64,000 bases of DNA from Chalara sp. BL73 (lineage: Eukaryota > Ascomycota > Leotiomycetes > Helotiales), in the NCBI GenBank assembly GCA_918026815.1, contig CAKJVC010000208.1, forward strand, positions 186,001 to 250,000, in the 5' to 3' direction. The notes under the pieces were generated by a model, which was not told where the DNA came from, did no database searches, and worked only from the letters and a program-made list of their open reading frames with translations. Positions 12,301 through 24,929 of the stretch are shown here, in pieces; position 1 is the first letter of the stretch, and each line of letters begins with the position of its first letter. The position numbers and the translations under genes were made by a program.

Positions 12301-12846
12301 AGACACTTATGGTATGGCATGGATTTTTGAGTGAAGTCGGAGAAGGAGAGAACCCAGTACCTTGTGCCAGTATATCAACGGATCTTTACAGGTTTAATTA
12401 AAATTAGAGGTGAGAATAAGAAATTGAATCACCTACTTCATTTATAGAATATGGGTTCTTCTTTAAGTGAGGAGAGAGTGTCGTTCTTATCAATGTACCA
12501 GCTGTCAGCTCAACGAGTGAACAGGTACGAATTTAACAGCTTTCCCATGGCAAACAAGAATTCCAATTTGGAACTTGAGAATGAAACACGCCATGTTAAA
12601 AAGGTATATGGCTCTGAGACTGTATCCAACTTTGATCAATACCAGCCATGACATCTTATTCTCATAGCAACATACGCATAGAGCTCCCACAAATTAGAGG
12701 CCCTTACTATACTCAGAGGTAACATAAATATTCCGAGTTTGGCACTCATTAAACATGAAATTTCATTCAGAATTGAGGGGATTCACTTAACTCCACCGAA
12801 TATTTCTGTCTACCCCAATATACCTTGGCCGCTTCTTTTCTCTAGA
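9337..12846. other. 3.5-kb AT-rich region without a recognisable gene
   Basis: Open frames here (the longest is 164 codons at 9507-10001) lack any recognisable domain, periodic composition or splice-linked neighbours. No inverted or direct terminal repeats or tRNA were noticed. It includes the ERG5 promoter at its left edge. It could be an old transposon eroded by mutation, or untranslated and regulatory DNA. Confidence 0.5.
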
Positions 12847-13448
12847 TTAAACACCCTCGACCTGACCTCCATTTTTCTCCCAGTCCAGCCAACTCCCACT
12901 ATATTCACTGACCTTCTGCCACCCTGCCTGCCTCGCCAGCTCCGCCGCGGCCCTACTCCTCACCCCCGCCCGGCAATAAAATACAACCTCCGTCTCCTTC
13001 GTCGGCCGCTCGACCCCAAACCTATCTTCGAACTCCTCTTCGGTTATAAAAAAAGCGTCTGGCTGCGTGGTGACGGGGATATTTATGGAGGAGGGAATGG
13101 TGCCGGTGCTTTTGAGTTCATGGGGCTCCCGCGTGTCGACCAAGACACGGTCTGGAGAGGGGGAGGAGATGAAGGATTGTACCTGAGCGGGATATTAGCT
13201 AGTGGGAAAGGAGGCAGAACGAGGAGAGATACATCGGCGAATGTGTAAATCTTGCTGGGATTGGGGATTGGTGCGACGGAGTACGTTCTGAAGTTTATGG
13301 GTGAGGTTCTGCCATTTCTGTTTGTAGCGGGGAAGACCGGTCGGGAGGGTTGTCCTGCTACAACTCTTGTGATCTGACGGGCCGAGCCATGGACTAGGGA
13401 CCTCGAAGCCCGTGAGAGAATCGAGAATGCAATTCCTGGGGTTGCCAT
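12847..13448 (-). CDS. Mitochondrial single-domain rhodanese
   Basis: A sulfurtransferase of the small Rdl1/Rdl2 type, which moves sulfur through a cysteine persulfide. Exons 13448-13233 and 13182-12847 (intron 50 nt, GTATCT..CTCAG) give 183 residues. Residues 1-60 are Arg/Ser-rich with few acids, a likely mitochondrial presequence. The rhodanese domain follows, with VDTREPHEL, GTIPSSINIP and the active-site loop YCRAGVRS, whose Cys is the catalytic residue. The C-terminal SGSWLDWEKNGG closes the fold. The gene lies 373 bp downstream of the Yip1-family gene on the same strand. Confident of the fold; the in vivo sulfur acceptor is unknown. Confidence 0.88.
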
Positions 13449-13820
13449 GTTCTGTTGTGAGGTTTAATTCGGTCGGATAAGAAGTTCTTTGAGCTTCATG
13501 ATATCGGAGCTACCCTGGATTTCGGGACGGCTATTGGCATCCCGAGCAATTACTAGCAGCGATCTTTATCAATCCGTCATACAGCGGTCTTATTCGCCAT
13601 TTAATGTAAGGGGTAAGATATACTCCTTAGCAACCTTTCTTTTCTAGGTATGTGGTTTCAATGCGCTACTATAGTAGCTTTTATGTGTTCTGGACGAGTC
13701 AAGGTATTGTCATTTTTATGGTATTGTACATGAAGCAGTGCACCGGAACACCAATAATTTTGAATAGTTCATACAATCCGAACCCAAAGTCATAAATTCC
13801 GAGCCTATCCTTTCCCCAAA
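13449..13820. other. Promoter region of the rhodanese gene
   Basis: 372 bp between two genes on the same strand. No repeat or RNA gene seen; it must hold the rhodanese promoter and the 3' end of the Yip1-family gene. Confidence 0.5.
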
Positions 13821-14817
13821 TTAGAACATGAACATCTTGACAGAACCTTCTTCGGGTGGTGCGTCTGTGACTGGCTCGTCTGGCTTCTTGACGAGGCTGT
13901 GTTGTGCGAAGAATAGCCATTTAATCGCAACTGCTAGACCCAAGTGAAGAGCAACCACAATTATGAGCAATACCTTGCTAGTTTGTTTATCGGTGGCGCT
14001 CAAGACTGGGTACAGATTCCTGAGCAGAAATGCTACACTCACACCAAATCCGATTCCGACAAATATCCAGTTTAATAACGGGAACTGAGACCATGATATC
14101 AGTGCAACTGGAATCCAGATTAGGTTCGAGTAGCCATATAAAGCCCAGCACTCAAGGAGATTCGCGGATTCGCTGCCAAAGTACTTCAATGCGAGGAAGA
14201 GTATAACGGGGATTACCAGGGTGTAGCCGTAGATCAGACCGGCAGCACCTGTTCCAGCATGTCAGTATAAGCTTTAGCCTTGAAACGTGAGATATATACC
14301 ACTCAGCAACGTAAAGTCATACGCAAATCGCATGCCATGTTCACTCGCCAGGTACTGACTGATCGTTCCTCCCAAAAACAATATGAACACCACCGTCGTC
14401 GCGATCCAGAACGGACCATAGAGATCTGGGTTCCCTTCTAGCACATCGAGGAAGTTTGCTCGGGGAAATAAGGCAGCCCAACATCGTGAGAGCACAGCAT
14501 TGGTATCGACGTCGAAGAACTGCGCATAGAAAGATAGTGTCCACAAGAGCCGTTTGCCGGAGCCACTGTTAGCAGTGGCTGGCGCAGGGAGTCCTGAGGA
14601 GCCGCCTGGGATCTTGCGGGTGTTGGGTGTGCCTTCAGTCTGGAAGTTCGAAGAATGGAATTCGAGGTCTTCTTGGAGGTCGGTGTGTCCAAGGTCGCCC
14701 TAATGTATAATGTTAGGTCCAAGGTAGGGAGATGGGCGTTGTGAACTGTAGATTGTGGCTGATTGCACTTGCCTCCTCATCTACATCCACTACCACGTCA
14801 TAGCCTGCTCCAGACAT
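13821..14817 (-). CDS. Yip1-domain Golgi membrane protein (YIPF1/2-like)
   Basis: Yip1-family proteins bind Rab GTPases and act in ER-Golgi traffic. Exons 14817-14773, 14699-14300 and 14248-13821 give 290 residues. The soluble N-terminus contains GDLGHTDLQEDLEFHSS. A Yip1 domain follows with about five membrane spans, including FWIATTVVFILFLGGTISQY, then GLIYGYTLVIPVILFLAL and two or three more before a short tail. The first intron (14772-14700) starts GCAAGT and ends TTAG, a GC-AG intron with the expected AG|GCAAGT donor. The second (14299-14249) is canonical. The pattern fits the YIPF1/YIPF2 branch rather than Yip1 or Yif1 themselves, but I cannot place it firmly by eye. Confidence 0.85.
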
Positions 14818-15479
14818 TTTAATGTGTTATATGGAGTTTTGTTGTTGTATGCTGTGGTTGCTTGCCTGTTCGTTGATAGTGAGCACTGGACAGCTTGCGA
14901 ATGAGTGATGCTAAAAGACCCTTGTCACGGATCATTCCGTGCCCCTGTAGAACAGCCTTTAAGCCTTAATCACAACCCAGGACTGCTGTATGAGTTCTAT
15001 GCTAAATGAAAAATTTAAGTTCACAGATTTACTCTCATATATACTATCATTGTTATTAAAGGGAGAGTGGGAGCTGTGCAGCTAAAAGTCACACTTTAAC
15101 GTCACAAGAAAATTTAGGCTTAAGTTGCCCTGCCTTGGTAACGAAGTCAAATTAGGAGATGAGGCTTTAAGGGAAACTATAGGGAAACCTACCATAGCAT
15201 GGACTTTGGATATGATGACTATTACTCTGCTAGTTTGAGTCATTTGTAGGTACGCCAACCGGAGACGTCAATCTGCCAGGAGTTCAGACCAAATCACATA
15301 CTACACACAACAAACTTATTACGCCTAAATCTACCTCACGCAAGAGAATGTGCTTTGCTAGACCAGTTTTCCATTGCCTGTTATGCTACCATATAAGTAA
15401 AGCAAGTCCATGCATGAGAGACCATCCACTTTGCCTCCTCCGAAAGAAAGTCGACCCAAACGCCAGAACAGAGAACCGT
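14818..15479. other. Intergenic between Yip1-family gene and ubiquitin-L40
   Basis: 662 bp on the upstream side of the Yip1-family gene and the 3' side of ubiquitin-L40. AT-rich; no gene or repeat recognised. Confidence 0.5.
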
Positions 15480-16202
<723 letters not shown>

Positions 16203-16604
16203 GGTTGCGGGTTGTCGTCGTCGTTGTTCTTGGTCAGAATGAGAAAATTGCAGAGTGGTGCGCTCGCATCACCTTCGGCTCGCTTAGCGGGGCTCAAGGT
16301 GGGCCTCTGTTCTCGTTGGTCACGTGCCTGTAAAGTAAAAGTTCTCTACCCTGCCCGCTCAAAAGACTTTAGACTTTACACAGTTATGCTTATATTCAGT
16401 GGTTGTATAAATCGGAGACCAAATACCATCTCTCATTATCTCTACCATAATATTGATGAAAGTGTTGGTTGCTATCAATCTTTAAGGCCCTTGATACTTA
16501 ACAGAAACCCATAGTCCTCCAGACTAATAAAAGGGTTTTGATTATTTCGTAATTGAAAACAATTTAGGTATCATCGATCATTTCTATTCCAACTAATAGC
16601 TACT

Positions 16605-18656
16605 TCATACAGTGTCTAAAGAATCACTTTCCTCTGTTAAATGCCTCCTCCTCTTGGCCAACCGCCAATTTTCTAGATTAACTTCTGTCTGGAAAACACC
16701 ACGCACAAGTGCTTCCAAGTTGATTCCAATAATCCTACTTGCTTGCTCATAAAATGCCCTAGCATGCTCTGAGAGTTCTTCCGCAATGCGGTACCTGTGT
16801 TAATATTCTATGAGCAAATACTTATAAACATGGGATGCTATTATCACAGAATGTACCTTTTATATAGCTCACCGGGCCGGGTTACACTATCATTGTTCAC
16901 GACATCTGTAGAGATAGACTCCTGAACAATGCGGCTGTTCTGGACACTTCTCAGTCGCTCACGCTTCAGTTCATCATCTGATTCAATTGGTGGTCTTGGG
17001 GGTAAGTCTTCAAGAGGAAAGGCATTCAGAATCTTTTCTGGCACTGCATATCATCAACTTAATTACCTAGCCAAGAAATAGAGGATCTTACTCTTAGCAG
17101 GTCTGTCGTCAAGGAAAGTATGCTGGAAAAAATCCATGTAATCATCCATAGCTTCCTTGCTCATATTAAGGATATTCATATCTGTAACATGAATCTCCTC
17201 CCCTCTTCTCAGACCCTTGACTGGCTTTTCCGCCATCACTTCATTCCATTTGTGCCAGTCAATTATAGCAACTGTTGGATCGGAATCATTTTCGGGGTGA
17301 CGTTCAACATCGTCAAATGGATGGCTTAGCTTCGTTGCAACGACTACCAGACACATGAGCTGAGCTTCAGGATAAGCAAGGACTCCATAATTCCTCTTAT
17401 GCAAAATTGGGTATGAAAAGTCAATCTTTAGAGTTTCTGCTAGCCGTTGAACAGCTGGATATATTTCAACTATTTCAAATTAGCTGGATCAATTTTTTTA
17501 TTATGATGCTCACTTGGTAAGCACAGGTTTTGTATATGTTTTTCTATCAGTAACGGAGCGTTCAGAGGTGGAAAGACCAAATTGACGTGGATGTTGTAGA
17601 ATTCAATCAGCTCTAAGACCGAACCATAGATTGCAGAACCTCTTAATGGGGTGTGGATCTCAAGGGCGGCGTGATAATGAGCTGGAAGTCGCCGTCTCAT
17701 GTCCAACGGTATCTCTTTGATCTTATTAATATTAGCCTATGAAACTACAAGTAGAAGCTACCCCTGACTTACAGCCCGGGTGTAAATTATCTCGTCTCGT
17801 GCTGCCCACCTATAGATTTCTCCAAGACTCGTAGGTAATCGAAGAAGCAATGTTCCTAGGTAACACGTCCCTAGCGTCTCGATCAACTTAGGAAGCCTCT
17901 CTCGTCCCTTACCACTAGTCCTCCTGCTCCATCGCGAGGACGTGAAGCTGGCAGCACCATCTGAATTCTCACCTTCACTTGTAGAACTAAAGCCGATCGT
18001 CCCGGTTCTCGACGTGTACCCTTCTTCTTCATCTTTCTCTCCATACGAGATCCTTGCTCTTAGACTCCAGAGGTCTCGGACCACAGTCTCGAGCTCTGAT
18101 GGAAAGCCTTTCATCTTGACCAACCAATGACATTGCCTCCATAGAATCACCTGGTAGCATTCTAGGTACAAGTTGGTGGCTTCCTTGCCACTGTATACGA
18201 CTTGTATCCTCTCTCTCACCTCGCGCTTCTTGCGTGTCGTTCTACCATGGCCTTGGCTGTTCCAGTCATCGTCATCCGCAGCCGTTTGGGTGAAGCCCTA
18301 GATGTACTGTCAGATGGGAGGCACAAAGATGGGATTCCAGCGCTTCGATTTAAAATAACAATTAGTTTTAACCTGGAGCTGGTTCCGTAGAACTAGTTGG
18401 GACTCTGCAGTAAGAAGAAGCTACAGGGAGATATTTCTAGCGAACGAATTGGCTTGTACGCAAAGTAGAGGAAATGCCAACTTACGAATTGCTCGTGACC
18501 TTTTTGACAGTATTTCCTCCCATTCACATCGATGTACCATCTCTTGGCCTTACACCCTTCCTCTGTACAGCCATCGCCACGAGAAAATTTGTGGTAATCA
18601 AGCTTTGAATCCATTGCGCATGGAAAACAATTTGTGGTCACGTTCCATGTTGCCAC
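16605..18656 (-). CDS. RRN7: RNA polymerase I core factor subunit Rrn7 (TAF1B-like)
   Basis: Rrn7 is the TFIIB-like subunit of core factor that recruits Pol I to rDNA. Exons 18656-18486, 18297-17773, 17736-17514, 17469-17092, 17043-16857 and 16794-16605 give 557 residues. An N-terminal zinc ribbon (GCTEEGCKAKRW, then YCQKGHEQ) is followed by GRTTRKKREVRERIQ and the first cyclin-like block, TNLYLECYQVILWRQCHW and SELETVVRDLWSL. After an acidic/Ser-rich insert come DMRRRLPAHYHAALEIHTPL and FPPLNAPLLIEKHI. A second in-frame ATG at 18614 could be the true start. The first intron (188 nt) is longer than its neighbours and its acceptor is less certain; the others are 36 to 62 nt. Family call is firm. 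Confidence 0.88.
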
Positions 18657-19194
18657 CTGGAGTTAACGTTTTGACTTTCGGGACGGCCCTTTGATATTTT
18701 CTTTCCAACACATCTAATGTTTTCAAGGAAATCAATTTAATTACGAGTACTTATTTCATTCATGAAACAGAACCAACTTAATCAAAATATTATATACCGA
18801 TTTTCGCGTTTCGTAGTATCAATTATTCATATTGTTGTTATCATTACGTTTAGCAGTGTCACAAATTGATGAAATAGAACGAGTCGGGTAAAGGCATCGA
18901 TTTCTACGGGATATGTGTCGCCACATCCTAAAGGCGCTCACTTTTTGACTACGCCGGCCATTTGTGATCTTGTAGCATCGAGGATAACAAAAGAGATGAT
19001 GTTCGCAAAGCCCAGGAAACGTAACCAGTAAATTCAATGTCCAGATAGAATCCTCCTACGAACGACCCATGCAGCATGTATCCTCGATAACCTAGAACCT
19101 ATAATGTCGATATCCTCGAGAATAGGCGGTGATAGATGAAAAATGCAACGCAATCAGAAAGGTCGGCATCGTAGCAATATTGCCTTTGAGGCGT
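18657..19194. other. Intergenic between RRN7 and eIF5A
   Basis: 538 bp, same-strand neighbours. Includes the RRN7 promoter and eIF5A 3' region. Nothing else recognised. Confidence 0.5.
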
Positions 19195-19921
19195 TTAGGC
19201 ACCCTTGGGAGCCTCCTTAGCTTCAATGCAAGCTTGCTCACCCATAGCAGTAAGAACAATAACGTCTAAAGAAAGGTCAGCTATCGGCCCCATGCAACCG
19301 AAACGTTAGAGCAGTGACTTACTAGTATCTTTCTCCTCCTCGGTGAAGAGCTTGTTAATCTTGTCACCGATCTCCCCCTCCGGAACCTTAACATCATCCT
19401 TGGTCTCACCGTCTTCAGCCATCAATGAAAGGTAGCCATCGTCGGAAACGTCAAGCTAGTAGTATGTGAGAATGGGTGGCAACGACATACATCGCAGGTT
19501 AGACTCACCAATTGGTATTCCTTGCGGCTAACGTTGGGGACATCCATGTTGTGGGTGGATGGGCAAAGTTCTTCAAGCTTCTTGCCGGTGAAAATATCGA
19601 TGGCAACCAAGTGAACCTTTGCATGGCCGTGCTTGCCAGTCTTGGAAGTAGACATATCGACGATCTTGCAGGGACGGTTCTTAATGCAGACAAAGCCGTT
19701 CTTCCTCAAGGCAGAGCACTGCATGGGGTAAGTGGCAGAGGCACCGGCATCGGCGGACTCGAAGGTATGTTCATGCTATCGTAGGCAATCAAATCAGCTT
19801 CCATACTTCTAAAGTTGTTGCGATGGATTGAAGGCTTGAAGGCATGCGCCCAACTGGTGGTGGGGTTGCGTGCGGGGCGGAAGTGTTCAAAATTTCTTAC
19901 CTGGGCATCGTTATCCGCCAT
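19195..19921 (-). CDS. Translation factor eIF5A
   Basis: eIF5A helps ribosomes through difficult peptide bonds and termination and needs hypusine. Exons 19921-19901, 19775-19509, 19455-19323 and 19265-19195 give 163 residues. The first exon codes only MADNDAQ; a 125-nt intron follows, longer than most here. The hypusination loop [12 protein letters not shown] is intact, with the modified Lys at about position 55. The OB-fold C-terminus ([32 protein letters not shown]) is complete. The gene is divergent from COG3 with 488 bp between start codons. The yeast counterparts are HYP2/ANB1. Confidence 0.95.
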
Positions 19922-20409
19922 CTTGCTGTTGCTGGGGGTAAAAATGTGGTGATGAGGGGATCTGCGCTTTTGATGAAGTTTGGGGAGTCCAAGAGGATGG
20001 GTATTGGGGTCGAGGCAAGACAGAGAAGGAATTCTGAAATCGGGCTCGAGAGAAGTCAATCCAGAAGTGTGCTTTTATTAGCGACTAACAGCAGGCTAAA
20101 AGTGGTGGGGCGGGGTGCTCCCCATGGCGAATCAGCGCCGGTGAATACCAATGTAGGTAGTGTACCTATTGCATATGAAAACATCCTTACTACGGGTAGG
20201 GCACCTTATAAACCTCACCACGTTGAGCCTACTCTACCTATGGTATATTTGGTGCTGGACTTGACGACTTCATAATTGGTAACTCTACCTACGCCGTCTA
20301 CCTCGTGACGGCTCAGATACAGTATTGGCGCTTTGCTTGTGGCCATGATTATACGGTTACACCTCAAGCTCAAATAAGTGGTCCAACAAAGTGGAAGGGT
20401 CAGGAGGAT
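19922..20409. promoter_or_regulatory. Divergent promoter eIF5A / COG3
   Basis: 488 bp between two outward-facing start codons, so it should hold both promoters. No clear palindrome was noticed. A GTG-initiated in-frame extension of COG3 (from 20305) lacks conserved features and was not used. Confidence 0.45.
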
Positions 20410-22509
20410 ATGTGGCTCGACCGATTATCGCACTCGACGCAGTCTGGAACTCCACCTCCGCAATCGAATAGATCCTACTCCCCGGCGCCGAGACGGCAGA
20501 CCAGTCTCGGACCTACAGCAGGTCAAAATGCTCAACGACCGTTCAACCTGCGGTCATCCTCTCTCCTTTCGGTAGCCTCTAATGATTCCTCGACTTCTTT
20601 ATTAGTTTCCTCGAAAAAAACAAATGGTTCCGGGCTCAAGCAGTCTGCCACAAGTCCAGATGCCCCAAATCCGTTAGAGGTTCTGGAGAAGGTGATCGGA
20701 TTAAAAAGCTTGGGATTATACAAAGCATCAAAGTCTAAAGCCAATGGAGTCCAAGACGTGATTGAAGAAAGTGATTTTGAGCTGGACTTTGAAGGATTGG
20801 GATTACAAGAACTGGTTTTGAGCGAAGCACCTGTAGAAATGTCTGTACATAGAACGCAAACAGTTGCAGATTGTATGTCCATCCAGTTCCGAACCACTTT
20901 TATTATGCTGATCGTGTATCTAGATGACCGTGAGAAAGAAAAGTTCGAAGACTTACACCGATCAATATGCGCTTGTGATGATGTTCTAAATTCTGTCGAG
21001 ATTAATCTGACGAGTTTTCAGAATGATCTTGCCCTAGTTTCCGCTGAAATAGAGACGTTACAAGCCCGCTCAACAGCATTGAATGTAAGGTTAGAAAATC
21101 GAAAAATGGTAGAGAATGGACTAGGGCCTATAGTTGAGGAGATCAGCATAGCACCAGCAGTGGTTAAGAAGATAGTAGAAGGCGTTATAGATGAGGCGTG
21201 GGTGAAGGCATTGGCCGAAGTCGAGAAGCGATCCAAGGCAATCGATGTCAAGTCCAATGAACTTCGGAATATTAAGGGGTTCAAAGACTTAAAGCCTTTG
21301 CTAGAGAACTTGATCAACAAGGTGAGGCAAGAAGTTCGGCTTAGCAATAGAGTTACTCACACAGTCTGTTAGGCACTCGAAAGAATCCGGGACTTTCTTG
21401 TAGCTCAGATTAAGGCTCTGCGCTCACCCAACATAAATGCCCAAATAATACAACAGCAACACTTTATCAGATACAAAGACTTGTATGCTTTCCTTCATCG
21501 ACATCACACGAAGCTGGCGGAGGAAATCGGGCAGGCCTATATGAATACCATGAGATGGTATTTCCTGAACCAATTCACCCGTTACCAAAAAGCCCTGGAA
21601 AAGATTAAACTCCATGTTATCGACAGGCACGACGTTTTAGGCAACGATGACGGGACTAGAAGAAACAACATTCTGACATCCTCCAAACCTACCGGCCCAC
21701 CACACGATGCCTTTAATCTCGGCAGACGTATCGACCTCCTCAAAACCTCAAGCCAAACCGCACTCTCCTCCTTCCTTGCTGAAGAAGACAAATCAACCCA
21801 CTACCTCGAGTTCCCCTTCCGAAACTTCAACCTCGCACTGGTCGACAACGCCTCCGCCGAGTACTCATTTCTTACCTCCTTCTTCTCGCCTGCCCTCTCT
21901 TATGCTGCCATTTCCAGACACTTCAACTACATCTTCGAGCCCACATTTACGCTTGGCCAAACCCTTACCAAGTCCCTCATCAATGAGACCGTCGATGGTC
22001 TCGGTCTCCTACTCTGCGTACGCATAACACAGCATTTCGCATTCGAGCTCCAGCGCCGTAAGATCCCAGCCGTCGACGGATACATCAATGGCACGTCCAT
22101 GCTCCTTTGGCCACGTTTCCAAGCCATTATGGATTTGCACTGCGAGTCCATCCGTCTCGCCACCTCCTCTCTTTCTACACGGAAACCCTCTGCAGCCGAA
22201 TCCGCAAAACAATCTGCAGCACCACACTTCCTCACGCAGCGCTTCGGGCAATTTATTTCCGGCATTCTTGCATTGAGCACTGAAGCCGGAGATGATGAAC
22301 CGGTAGGAAGCAGTTTGGGGAGATTGAGGAACGAGATGGAGGCGTTTTTGATGAAGATGGGGAAGGGAATAGGCGATGCAAGGAAGAGGGAGAGGTTTCT
22401 GTATAATAATTATAGTTTGATACTTACGATTATAGGGGATGTAGAAGGGAAGCTGGCAGGGGAGCAGAGGGAGCATTTTGAGGGATTGAAAAAGGCGTTT
22501 GGAGAATAG
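20410..22509 (+). CDS. COG3: Conserved oligomeric Golgi complex subunit 3 (Sec34-like)
   Basis: Cog3 belongs to lobe A of the COG tether for retrograde traffic within the Golgi. Exons 20410-20872, 20924-21321 and 21373-22509 give 665 residues; both introns are 51 nt. A Ser/Pro-rich N-terminus (WLDRLSHST.., SYSPAPRR) leads to the Sec34 domain. That domain has long helices (DREKEKFEDLHRSICACDDV, VSAEIETLQARSTALNVRL) and the conserved IIQQQHFIRYKDLYAFL and YMNTMRWYFLNQFTRY. ATG 20410 is the first in-frame ATG, but homologues are often longer at the N-terminus, so an upstream exon may be missed. It converges with the TBC gene, 243 bp apart. Confidence 0.88.
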
Positions 22510-22752
22510 ATTATTTGTGGATGTAGGAGTGGAGTCCGTGCTGTATATCTATAGTAAAGCTTATATGACGTTCTCGTTTTCTTCTTTAAGTAGATTTACT
22601 GATGATTTGTTAAAATACTCAAACTCTCGGCGCATTGTCTCATCGTAGAAAGAATTTGAACAGAACCTCAAGCTTGGTGCGAGGAGGTTCCATTTCATAA
22701 AGTATTGATACCTACAATTCTATAACAAACGCCATACTTTTGGTGTCTATAT

Positions 22753-24087
22753 CTAATGTCCCGCATATCTACCACCCAAAGACCTCCAAATGAAACCAAG
22801 TACACCTGATGTCTGATGCGACCTCTGTACCCAGAATGCTAATATGCCTATTGCCAGTGCGATGCCGACGCCTTGAGCAGGTTTTCTATACTTCCACATC
22901 GCTGTCATCAATTTTTGTCGTTGTTCTGCTCTATGTAGCTCCTTCACCTGTTCTTGGAAGTAGTGTTCTCCATCTTCTAGAGACTGGTTTGTGATTTGGT
23001 CTGGCCAGCGCGCAGTCTTTAGAACACTGTGAGAGGATATTGAGGCCCAGGTTTTCACCTTCTCGGGCGGGTATTGCTCCATGAGCTTGGAGGTGTTGGT
23101 AATGAGGATTTCGAGATCTAACGGCTTAGGCAGCTTGGACAGAATAGAATGTAACACGTCTGGCTCATCGGCTGGAATATCAAAGAGCTCGTCTGCTCGT
23201 TGTAGCACAATTTGTGCAAACATATAGACTGAGAAGACAGCTTCCCGCGCAAGCAGAACATCGAAGACACGGGCTATCTCACCATAAGACTGTATGTCAT
23301 GCGCGTACATTGTCAAAATCCCGGGTATTGCAAAGAAGGGTTGCGTTAGCGGAAGGTGGTGGTACAGCTGTGGATTTATAACATGGATGATCGAAGGTAT
23401 CAACCGCAATTGAGCTAGCGATGGTGCAAGTGTTGGTAACATGTAATCCCTTATCCGCAGCACGGACAATCTTGCGACGGCAGACGCCCGATGCTGCGGT
23501 TTCAAAACGAGCAGGAAGACCTGACAGATATCATGGTAGCCTTGGAAGTAATTCAAGTAAGGCTGTTTCCGCAGAACTTCAAGGATAAGATCGGAGAGCT
23601 CTTCTTTTCGTTTACTAATCTCTTTTGTGGACTGGTCTGTGCGAATGTATCAGTTTTACTGTGAGATGTGACAGGCGTGTGACGCACCATTGGGATAGTA
23701 TATAAAGGACCGGTCAACGTCCAGCTGTACTTGATCTTCATCACCATGCCTTGGCAGGTCTCTCCAGCTTCTGTGCTCATGCGCTTGCATGTCTTTGCCG
23801 TTGTCGTTGCGGAAACAGCCCAGCAGCAACGGCCCTGCGATTGAATGTCAGTCTAGATTGACAGAATCCTCTGCGTAACACGAACATGCCTGACGTCGGA
23901 CATCGTCGCAGATCAATCCTTCTTGGCCTGTTGCCAGTACTCTCAGCGCCTCTACATCTTTCCTTTTGCAAGCATCTAGTATCTTTGTGGCTTTTGCATT
24001 TCGAGCTCTTTCTTGTGGAGATGGTGAGGGTGGTCCCAGTGGGATGTCCTGCCTTTCCTTCTCTGCTGCTCTTCCATTTAACTCCAT
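22753..24087 (-). CDS. TBC-domain Rab GTPase-activating protein with C-terminal membrane anchor
   Basis: TBC proteins speed GTP hydrolysis by Rabs through an Arg and a Gln finger. Exons 24087-23886, 23834-23688 and 23636-22753 give 410 residues. Both fingers are present: DVDRSF carries the Arg and YFQGYHDI the Gln. The start of the domain reads VRRQAWPLLLG across intron 1 (23885-23835, donor GTTCGT). The C-terminus has a hydrophobic span, VGIALAIGILAFWV, suggesting a tail anchor in the ER or Golgi. Layout and length fit TBC1D20 and yeast Gyp8, which act on Rab1/Ypt1-type GTPases; the Rab target here is inferred. Confidence 0.9.
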
Positions 24088-24929
24088 ATCAAGGACAGAA
24101 GTCCAAACATATGGTGATCATCACTAGCAGTTTCAGTCCGTGTAGTGTTTTCTTTTCTTATCTTTGCTGTATATCAACGAAGGATGTTGATGTTTGTACT
24201 GCGCACATATGGGAAGAGCAAGGCCCAGCAAGTCTGGCCAAGCAAAGCCTCGTGGGGTGTTTTTGGAGGGGGGGCGGAGAGCAGCCGAAGCAGAAGTGAT
24301 TAGGCTGGTGGCCCCCTGGTAGCTGCCAACACTGCATCATGCTGCTTATTAATACCTGATCATTTCAGAGACTTTTTGCTTCATGGAAAACCGACGCAGA
24401 AAATGATGTATCACTAAACCAACCAACCGTACGGGCATTTTCATCTCTCAAGCTGACAGATGACTGCGTCTGAGCCATTTACACGTCGAAACACATGACC
24501 AAGTTGGTCTAGTGTAAAAGCACGTCTACCTACCTGTTTTCTCTGCAACTCACTTGCTGAACCCAACACTGTTGTGGCTTCTTCCTCTGTATTATTGTGT
24601 ATTCGTGCCGGTTGAGGTCGCATTTAGGGAGGTAGGCTTTAACTGAAGCTCTTCAGCCTTGCCTGGTGTCACAGAGGCTACTGAGTACAGACGATTTCTT
24701 ACAAGGCTGTCGCATTCATGTGTTGTCTGCCCGAGCCTCCTTGATCCGGTTCGACTGATTCATATCTGCCTATAATATAAAATCGGCTTGCTAGGCATTT
24801 GACAAGTAGCCTTAGTATCAACCCCAGCTTACCTACAAATTTGACACGGAACCTTCTCAGTTGCTCTAGGCCGTTGTTGCGCCTTTCTCCTCCCAATGTG
24901 TCCAGGCTAAGAGCATTTGCGCGGTGATT
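24088..24929. promoter_or_regulatory. Divergent promoter TBC gene / Mms1-type gene
   Basis: 842 bp between outward-facing start codons. Contains a G8 run near 24270 and no recognisable gene or dyad. Confidence 0.45.

Noticed and set aside
12739..13248. 169-codon plus-strand frame
   Set aside because: It is the antisense shadow of the rhodanese gene, whose motifs are clear on the minus strand.
20305..20409. N-terminal extension of COG3 from GTG 20305
   Set aside because: No ATG, and the added residues show no conserved features.
23835..23890. GC-AG intron in the TBC gene (CAG|GCATGT)
   Set aside because: A GTTCGT donor 4 nt downstream gives the conserved RRQAWPLLLG in frame, so the canonical reading is better.
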